Assembly: GCA_002385545.1 (NCBI GenBank)
Contig: DGDR01000184.1
Span: forward strand, 1-20,129
DNA: 20,129 bases
Direction: 5' to 3'
DNA from: Clostridium sp. UBA3947
GTDB taxonomy: Bacteria; Bacillota; Clostridia; Clostridiales; Clostridiaceae
This document shows, one piece after another, positions 14,634 through 20,129 of the stretch (within the stretch, counting starts at the first letter, position 1; each line of letters opens with the position of its first letter). The notes below the pieces were generated by a model. It was given only the letters and a program-made list of their open reading frames with translations, was not told the DNA's origin and did not search any database. A program made the position numbers and the translations under genes.

Positions 14634-14960
14634 GCTACTCACCTCTAGGTATTAGAATTGCCTAACTTAAAAAAAATATGTAAAAAAAACAGAATTAGTT
14701 TCAAATTTCCTAAAAAAACTGTATAATATATAATGATAATCTTCAACCATGTTTTACCTTTTTATGATATTTGTGTTATATTAATAATAGACTTTAATTT
14801 TTTTGACAAAAGGTATATTATATTATTTGTAATTTATAGATGTCTAACTCCAAACATCAATTTAATTCGTAGAATAATATGATTGATTAGATATTTATAA
14901 ATAATATCATATTTATATAATTAAATATGGTAAGTATTATGTTTTCAATAGGAGGATAAA
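14634..14960. other. 327 bp AT-rich divergent intergenic region
   Basis: No coding sequence was found here. It holds the start regions of the M15 gene (minus) and the LTA-synthase-like gene (plus). A TATAAT at 14722-14727 and the TTGACA at 14803-14808 are the clearest promoter-like elements. In the downstream half, AATATGAT (14876-14883) and ATCATATT (14906-14913) form an inverted repeat flanking the palindrome ATTTATAAAT (14893-14902), close to the ribosome site. In such AT-rich DNA these may be chance. No riboswitch family was recognised. Confidence 0.6.
14803..14833 (+). promoter_or_regulatory. Putative promoter of the LTA-synthase-like gene
   Basis: A perfect TTGACA lies at 14803-14808. 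The best -10 is TGTAAT at 14828-14833 with a 19 bp spacer, slightly long. The resulting leader would be about 120 bases and very AU-rich. Confidence 0.38.
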
Positions 14961-16934
14961 ATGTTTACTAAATTAAAAGCATTTGTAATTAACAAATATA
15001 AAAGCTTTAGTTTTAAACGGATTATACAAAGTAAATTAGCCAAGGCTATTTTAATTTCCTTTGTTTTCTCTTTAATAACAACTTTTTTTCTTCAATTCTT
15101 CCAAATGTCTCAAAACTTTTGGAATACCATATGGTGGATAACAGATAACTATAAAATATTTCTTTTAAGTAGTCTATTTGTTTTCTTCTTATATCTACTG
15201 TTGTTCTCCATTATTGGAAACCCATATGTTAGCTCAATTATAGCCTTAGTTATACTAGAGCTTATAGGCTACTCTAATAGCAAAAAAATTTCTATACTTG
15301 GCGAGCCACTATACCCTGTAGACTTTTATCAAATAAAAAATATAGAGTCTCTTATTCAAATGGTAGGCGGAAATCTCTTAATAGTTTTAATTATTGCAAT
15401 TGTACTTTTTATAGCTTTATTAGTATATGTAGTTAAAAAGCTACCTAAAATAAAAATAGGAGCTAAATCTAGACTGGCTATATTCACTTTATCTAGCTTT
15501 ATAGTGTATTGCTACTTATTTTTCAGCAATAATTTTATCAATGTACTGGCTGCCAACGCAGGGGTACAAATAGTTTTGTGGAATCAACCCCGTAACTATG
15601 AATACAACGGCTTTATTTTCGGTCTTCTTTCAAACCTACAAAATGACATTATGGAGCAGCCAGATGGATACTCTCAAGAAGCTATTCAAGCAATAGTAGA
15701 TAAATATACCCTTAAGGCATTGGAAATAAACCAACAGAAGGGCAAAAATAACTCTGAAATACAACCAAATATAATAACCTTTATGAATGAAACCTTCTGG
15801 GATCCAACTACCCTAGAGGCTGTAACCTTTAGCGAAGATCCTATGGCAGCTTTAAGGGATGTAATAGCTAAATCCTCATCAGGAAACCTATTATCCCCAG
15901 GCTTTGGTGGAAATACAGCTAATATAGAGTTTGAGGTTCTTACAGGATTATCGATGTATAATTTAACCCCAGGGTCTATCCCTTACCAACAGGCTTTTGA
16001 TACAAAATCCTTCTTCCCTTCACTAGTAAGTATGTTGGAAGAAAAGAACTACGAAACCCTTGCTATTCATCCTTACAAAAAGCAGTTTTATAAGAGAAAC
16101 AAGGTTTATAACGCCATGGGCTTTAATAACTTTTTAGGAGAGGATGACTTAATTTCTGCTGATAGATTGAGCGAGAATGCCTATGTATCAGATCAATCTG
16201 TTGTAAATGAAATAGTGGACAAACTAAAGAATACTGATTCTCCTATGTTTATTCATACTGTTACCATGCAAAATCACCTGCCTATAGAGGAAGGAAAGCA
16301 TGGAAAAAATTCCATTACTGTAGAAGGCTTAACTGGTGAAGCTAAGGAACACATGGAAATCTATGCTGAAGGTATAAAGCAATCCTCCATTGCAACAAGA
16401 AACTTAATTGACGCTTTAGAGCAAATGGATGAGCCAACAGTAGTAATATTCTTTGGAGACCATCTTCCATCCTTTAAAAGCGATGTATATGAACAGGCAG
16501 GATATGATAAGGATAGCTTTGATAATGAAAGACTAAAATGGCAAACTCCTTTGTTTATTTATTCTAACTTTGACTTGCAGAAGATAGATTTAAAGACTGT
16601 AAGTCCAGCTTACTTAGGTGTAATTCTCTACGATCTTTTAAACGAACCAATTACTCCTCACTATGCTATGCTACAGGAAATAAAGAAAACCTTACCTGGC
16701 TTAAAGCATAATATGCTAATAGATGCTCAGGATGCTATAAAAACTACAGATCTCTCAGAGGAAGAAAAGGAATTACTTGAAGATTACAGGATGATTCAAT
16801 ATGATTTATTAAAGGGACAACGATATTCACAGGAACTCTTTTTCAAAATACCTACTGACCAACCTGAAGCACATACTGACCAGCTGGAACCAACCACTGA
16901 TCAGAGCCAAATACCTACCGACCAGCAAAACTAG
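14961..16934 (+). CDS. LTA synthase family phosphoglycerol/phosphoethanolamine-type transferase
   Basis: The 657-residue protein has five or so N-terminal membrane helices (about 27-190) and an extracytoplasmic sulfatase/alkaline-phosphatase-fold domain (about 268-600). Likely metal and catalytic residues are Glu277 (MNETFWD), nucleophile Thr319 (GGNTANIEFEV), His439 (QNHLP) and Asp500-His501 (FFGDHLPS), as in S. aureus LtaS. Family members polymerise or transfer glycerol-phosphate groups on envelope polymers. The true acceptor is unknown, so no symbol is given. AGGAGG at 14950-14955 fixes the ATG start. The C-terminus (630-657) is unusual: TDQ recurs at 632, 639, 646 and 653, an exact seven-residue period. 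A hairpin follows the stop; HAD and M1 genes converge. Confidence 0.92.
   Translation: MFTKLKAFVINKYKSFSFKRIIQSKLAKAILISFVFSLITTFFLQFFQMSQNFWNTIWWITDNYKIFLLSSLFVFFLYLLLFSIIGNPYVSSIIALVILELIGYSNSKKISILGEPLYPVDFYQIKNIESLIQMVGGNLLIVLIIAIVLFIALLVYVVKKLPKIKIGAKSRLAIFTLSSFIVYCYLFFSNNFINVLAANAGVQIVLWNQPRNYEYNGFIFGLLSNLQNDIMEQPDGYSQEAIQAIVDKYTLKALEINQQKGKNNSEIQPNIITFMNETFWDPTTLEAVTFSEDPMAALRDVIAKSSSGNLLSPGFGGNTANIEFEVLTGLSMYNLTPGSIPYQQAFDTKSFFPSLVSMLEEKNYETLAIHPYKKQFYKRNKVYNAMGFNNFLGEDDLISADRLSENAYVSDQSVVNEIVDKLKNTDSPMFIHTVTMQNHLPIEEGKHGKNSITVEGLTGEAKEHMEIYAEGIKQSSIATRNLIDALEQMDEPTVVIFFGDHLPSFKSDVYEQAGYDKDSFDNERLKWQTPLFIYSNFDLQKIDLKTVSPAYLGVILYDLLNEPITPHYAMLQEIKKTLPGLKHNMLIDAQDAIKTTDLSEEEKELLEDYRMIQYDLLKGQRYSQELFFKIPTDQPEAHTDQLEPTTDQSQIPTDQQN
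16854..16931 (+). repeat. 21-bp-period coding tandem repeat (TDQ heptads)
   Basis: Four copies of a 21 bp unit start at 16854, 16875, 16896 and 16917 (the last is partial). Each begins ACTGACCAG-like and encodes TDQ plus four variable residues. They form the last codons of the LTA-synthase-like gene. The diverged copies suggest an old duplication rather than a recent slippage event. Confidence 0.85.
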
Positions 16935-16944
16935 CTTGAAATAC

Positions 16945-16981
16945 TTAAGGCTGTGGCACTAAAAAATGCCACAGCCCTTAA
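16945..16981. terminator. Hairpin between convergent genes, probable bidirectional terminator
   Basis: GGCTGTGGCA (16949-16958) pairs perfectly with TGCCACAGCC (16967-16976), extended by TTAA on each side with one bulged C. It sits between the LTA-synthase-like and HAD stop codons. Neither side has a proper U-tract, so efficiency is uncertain. Confidence 0.6.
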
Positions 16982-16995
16982 TTATGTTCATATTA

Positions 16996-17709
16996 TTACT
17001 TACGCTTAAACTTCAAAACCTTACTTAGGTCCCCATCCCAGATTTCATAGGTACTATCTACTTCTGTAATATTTCTAGAAAGATTGCTATGAATGTAAAT
17101 GCAATCAAGCCCTACACTCTTGGAACCTTCCACATCTGATATGTCGTCATTACCTATAAACACACTTTTAGATACATCGATATTATGTTCCTTAATTAGA
17201 TGTTTAAAAAATGCAGGATCTGGCTTGCATATTCCTATATCAGAAGAACTATATAAGGCATCAAAATAATCATGTATTCCCAGATACTTTAGCTCTGGAA
17301 CAGTGTAGCAACGCTGCCCATTGGAAAGCATATATATCTTCTTTCCCTTAGCCTTTAAAGCCTGTAGTAACTCCAAGGCCCCTGGATAAAGTTTTATATA
17401 GTCTACTGATAGAGTTCTAAATAATCTTTCAGTTTGAGTAATAAGCTCCTTGCTTCCTTTTATTCCTTTGTTACTATAAAGTCTTTCAAAAACTATTGAA
17501 ACATTAATGTCTGGATATTTGGTCTTGGTATTTTTATCTAATTCCTTTTTTACTTCTGCTATGTAAGCCTTTCTAAGCTCAGTGGACTTATAAAAGGCTC
17601 CATTGTAACTGAAAAATAGAGCAAGCTTTTGCCATAGCCCTCTTCTCGCTTCATTTGTGTTAATATCCACTAGTGTTCCATACAAATCAAAAATATAATT
17701 TTCGTACAT
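16996..17709 (-). CDS. HAD superfamily hydrolase
   Basis: The 237-residue protein has the four HAD motifs: I DLYGT (Asp8 nucleophile), II MLSN (Ser129), III Lys162 in KPDPAFF, and IV IGNDDISD (188-192). A helical cap lies between motifs I and II (about 16-100), a C1-type arrangement. Motif I is D-x-Y rather than D-x-D: the usual acid/base Asp is Tyr10, as in haloacid dehalogenases and some YjjG-like relatives. Substrate unknown. No signal peptide, so cytoplasmic. ATG at 17709 follows GGTAAGGGA. It begins 11 bp after the M1 peptidase stop, so the two are co-transcribed, although no functional link is obvious. Confidence 0.9.
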   Translation of the reverse strand: MYENYIFDLYGTLVDINTNEARRGLWQKLALFFSYNGAFYKSTELRKAYIAEVKKELDKNTKTKYPDINVSIVFERLYSNKGIKGSKELITQTERLFRTLSVDYIKLYPGALELLQALKAKGKKIYMLSNGQRCYTVPELKYLGIHDYFDALYSSSDIGICKPDPAFFKHLIKEHNIDVSKSVFIGNDDISDVEGSKSVGLDCIYIHSNLSRNITEVDSTYEIWDGDLSKVLKFKRK

Positions 17710-17720
17710 AGTCCCTTACC

Positions 17721-19346
17721 TCAATTACTTAATATTTTTTTTACTTCTTCATCGGTTAATTTCATTGCTTCTACTGAATAATCCTTAGAAGTGAAGGCCT
17801 TTCTAATATATTCACTCACCTCGCTGCCCCCCTTTTCTTCCACTATATCCAAGAAGCCTTCTAAACTTGCATTTTTGTACTTATATTTATTGTAATAGGT
17901 TTTAAATATATCGTCAAACTTTTCGTCTCCAACCTTCCTTCTAAGATCCTCTAATACTATAGGGCCAATCTTATAGACGATAACAGCAAAATCGTTCCAG
18001 CTATACTGATCTGTGCTTCTATAAATTGGAGGATTATAATCATAAATATAGGCTAGGAAGGATCCCTTTACTGCCAGTTTGTTATATTCCCCATATTCAT
18101 TCTCAAAGAACCGAGCTGTAGCATAGGAGGTAAAGCTTTCATCTAAAATAGGATCTTTAAATTCATTGTTTCCTATAATGGAGTAAAACCATTGATGGGC
18201 AGTTTCATGGACCACAGCCTCATCTTCAAAAGATAGACTTTTAGGATTAGGTGTCTCTGGCATTCGATTATAATATCCCATTTGAGTAACGGTAGGATAC
18301 TCCATAGCTCCCCCAGACAAAGGGGTCTCTACCACATCATACTCACTGTAAGGGTACTCTCCATAGGTTTGACTAAAGAATTCTAAGGACTTACATGCTA
18401 AATCCAACATCCTCTTCGCAGTACTTTCATGCTTTATGTAGTAGCTATTTACCCTTACTCCATTCACATCCTTAGAAACAACCTTATAATCTTCACTCAT
18501 AAAGAAAACAAAATCCCTAACATTTTCCGCCTGAAAGGTGAGCTTTTCCATTTCCTCGAGCTTTTCCTTATTTTGCTGAACTCCAGTAGTTACAACTACC
18601 ATCCCTTTAGGCACCAAAATTTCCACCTGATAATCTGAGCAATCGCTATAATTAGATTCTCCTACAGGATGGAAGGGATTTTCATCCCAAAGTCCCTGCT
18701 TTTCATCATATATGGACAGGATAGGATACCAGTTTGTTATAGAATATTCATCGCCATAATATCCTAATCTGTCCTGAGACAAAGGTATTTTCAAGGTAAA
18801 GTCAATTACCACCTCTGCCTCCTCACCGGGCTTTAACTCTTTATCTAGCTTAAACTTTAATATTTGCTTATCCTCTGAATACTTTACCTTCTTTCCGTTA
18901 TAGGTTACAGAGTTAATTTTTATATCTCCAATTTCACTTCTTTTTAGACTTTTTGGAGTATCCCCTATACTAGGCCTAGTTTCTGCAGTGTTATAAGAAT
19001 CTGGATACAAATGAAAAACTACATCCTTTAGGGCAGTGCTATAATTGTTTCTAAACTTAACCCTTTCATAAGCAAAAAGCTTTTTATTTTTTTCATCAAA
19101 AGAAACCTGTATTTTATAGGCAGTTCTGTTGTCCTTTAAACTCAGCTTATCCTTATTATCTCCCCATTCCTTAGGATGGGGGATTACCTTATTTTTCTTA
19201 CTTGTGTTATCATCTGTAGTATTGCTGCTAGCTACATAATTATCCTTCTTTTCTATCTTTATCCCCTGTGTAATAAATATGCCTGCAGCTATAATAAGTA
19301 TAAAAGCAACTATCAAGCTACTAATTACTAACTTTTTATTTTTCAT
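17721..19346 (-). CDS. Membrane-anchored M1 family metallopeptidase
   Basis: The 541-residue protein has an N-terminal membrane anchor or signal (about 5-28) without a lipobox Cys, a Ser/Thr/Lys-rich linker, an N-terminal beta domain and the gluzincin catalytic domain. HETAH (380-384) and Glu403 in LDESFTSY are the zinc ligands with the expected 18-residue gap. The exopeptidase loop reads GAMEY (346-350) rather than GAMEN. It is probably an extracytoplasmic aminopeptidase-like enzyme; it is shorter than classic PepN proteins. ATG 19346 is chosen because AGAGGTGA (19352-19359) lies 5 bases upstream; GTG at 19355 overlaps that site. The HAD gene follows 11 bp downstream. Confidence 0.92.
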   Translation of the reverse strand: MKNKKLVISSLIVAFILIIAAGIFITQGIKIEKKDNYVASSNTTDDNTSKKNKVIPHPKEWGDNKDKLSLKDNRTAYKIQVSFDEKNKKLFAYERVKFRNNYSTALKDVVFHLYPDSYNTAETRPSIGDTPKSLKRSEIGDIKINSVTYNGKKVKYSEDKQILKFKLDKELKPGEEAEVVIDFTLKIPLSQDRLGYYGDEYSITNWYPILSIYDEKQGLWDENPFHPVGESNYSDCSDYQVEILVPKGMVVVTTGVQQNKEKLEEMEKLTFQAENVRDFVFFMSEDYKVVSKDVNGVRVNSYYIKHESTAKRMLDLACKSLEFFSQTYGEYPYSEYDVVETPLSGGAMEYPTVTQMGYYNRMPETPNPKSLSFEDEAVVHETAHQWFYSIIGNNEFKDPILDESFTSYATARFFENEYGEYNKLAVKGSFLAYIYDYNPPIYRSTDQYSWNDFAVIVYKIGPIVLEDLRRKVGDEKFDDIFKTYYNKYKYKNASLEGFLDIVEEKGGSEVSEYIRKAFTSKDYSVEAMKLTDEEVKKILSN

Positions 19347-19452
19347 ATCAATCACCTCTAACTTCCATAATATAGGGTCACATAAGATATATTAACATAT
19401 ATTGCAACTTTATGAAAAGTATCTTCTCTTGATTATTTATATACAAGGGCAC

Positions 19453-19482
19453 GAAAGAAAAGCCTCAGCAAGGCTGAAGCTT
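19453..19482 (-). terminator. Rho-independent terminator after the alpha-amylase family gene
   Basis: On the minus strand AAGCTTCAGC (19473-19482) pairs with GCTGAGGCTT (19460-19469), with one G-U wobble and a 3-base loop, then TTTCTTTCG. It lies 41 bp after the stop codon and upstream of the M1 gene, whose promoter must lie in 19356-19450. Confidence 0.8.
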
Positions 19483-19490
19483 CTACTTTG

Positions 19491-19516
19491 AGTTAATTGA
19501 CATAGTTAATTGAAAT
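19491..19516. repeat. 13 bp tandem duplication
   Basis: AGTTAATTGACAT at 19491-19503 is followed directly by AGTTAATTGAAAT at 19504-19516, one mismatch in 13. It lies between the amylase-family stop codon and its terminator. No function is assigned; replication slippage is the simplest origin. Confidence 0.8.
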
Positions 19517-19523
19517 ACAAAGC

Positions 19524-20129
19524 TTATTCCACTACCTTTAAAATTTTGTATTCCCTTTTCCCTAAGGTAAGCCCCTTGTCCAAAGATATAGTCTCTCCAG
19601 TAATAAGGTCTACTGCCTTCTTATCAAAGGTCTTATTTACAATATAAGATTCCTCATTGTTATTTATGGCAACTATCATTGAATTCTTGCCATCATTTCT
19701 TTCGAAGATTATAACCTTATCTTCTAAATAAAGAGGCCTGTAGTCCCCATAAACCAGCTCCTTGTTTTCCTTTCTAATAGCAATGAGCTTTTTATATAGA
19801 TTAAGGAGTTCCTTGTTTTGCTTATCCTCATCCCAAATCATACAAGCTCTATTTAAGGGATCATCCCCTCCAGTAATACCGACCTCATCGCCATAATATA
19901 TGTAAGGAACGCCAATAAAGCAAAATTGGAAAACTATTGCTAGCTTCATTCTGTCTATATCTTCACCACATTCATATAAAAACCTTGCTGTATCATGGCT
20001 TCCAAAGAGATTCCATAATTGCCTTGTAATACTGCTCATGTAGTTAACCCTATTCATAGTTATAATATTGTCAAATTCCTTCTCGCTTATACTACTTTTG
20101 GCAAAAAAGTCTACCATGGCACCTTTGAA
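19524..20129 (-). CDS. Alpha-amylase family (GH13) glycosidase, C-terminal part only
   Basis: The reading frame is open to the right edge, so the N-terminus and start lie outside the window. The last 201 codons are present before TAA. Visible GH13 features are conserved region IV NLFGSHDTARF, with the transition-state His-Asp pair, then GVPYIYYGDEVGITGGDDPLNR, typical of neopullulanase/cyclomaltodextrinase-like enzymes. A C-terminal beta domain follows (about the last 80 residues). The catalytic nucleophile and acid (regions II and III) are not in the window, so activity cannot be checked. No signal peptide can be judged. A terminator follows the gene. Confidence 0.9.
   Translation of the reverse strand, partial: FKGAMVDFFAKSSISEKEFDNIITMNRVNYMSSITRQLWNLFGSHDTARFLYECGEDIDRMKLAIVFQFCFIGVPYIYYGDEVGITGGDDPLNRACMIWDEDKQNKELLNLYKKLIAIRKENKELVYGDYRPLYLEDKVIIFERNDGKNSMIVAINNNEESYIVNKTFDKKAVDLITGETISLDKGLTLGKREYKILKVVE

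Noticed and set aside
14643..14960. Riboswitch or small RNA gene in the divergent intergenic region
   Set aside because: No conserved riboswitch motif, GC-rich stem or terminator was recognisable; the inverted repeats are AT-only and may be chance.

Overview
The window is low-GC, tightly packed DNA with strong AGGAGG-type ribosome binding sites, frequent TTG and GTG starts, and intrinsic terminators. The proteins are those of a monoderm, Clostridia-like Firmicute: an LTA-synthase-type enzyme, a SpoIIM-family membrane protein, an UPF0210/UPF0237 pair and single-membrane lipoprotein and secretion signals. Species cannot be fixed from this DNA. Bases 1-19 are exactly the Tn5/Nextera mosaic-end adapter sequence, so the left edge is very probably a contig end with untrimmed adapter.

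Left part (about 20-4800): an ACT-domain protein and a PFL/UPF0210 protein form a two-gene + strand operon closed by a strong terminator. A small bacterial PH-domain protein with an 11-Asp tail follows, with its own promoter and terminator. On the - strand lie a TraB/GumN lipoprotein and an aromatic-acid-exporter-like membrane protein, each with a recognisable promoter.

Central part (about 4800-11450): a membrane-associated MoxR module. The - strand operon, in transcription order, is a multi-pass membrane protein, a DUF4129 protein, a DUF4350 protein, a MoxR AAA+ ATPase and a DUF58/vWA protein. All are translationally coupled (overlaps of 20-44 bp or an 8 bp gap). An RDD membrane protein and a SpoIIM/DUF95 membrane protein sit next to it, divergent from a 66 bp gap. 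These families recur together in many genomes but the module's substrate is not established; this is the best candidate here for an under-described system.

Right part (about 11500-20129): a DEAD-box RNA helicase with a DbpA-type RNA-binding tail and a hairpin/U-tract in its upstream region, a CspA-type cold shock protein, a secreted M15 peptidase, then on the + strand an LTA-synthase-family enzyme with a seven-residue tandem repeat tail. Convergent to it are a HAD hydrolase and a membrane-anchored M1 metallopeptidase in one operon. The window ends inside a GH13 alpha-amylase family gene, of which only the C-terminal part is present.

Overall theme: envelope biology (M15 peptidase, LTA-like synthesis, MoxR/DUF58 module, M1 and TraB ectoenzymes) plus a cold-stress RNA pair (csp and DEAD-box helicase). 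No rRNA, tRNA, CRISPR array, insertion sequence or phage gene was seen.
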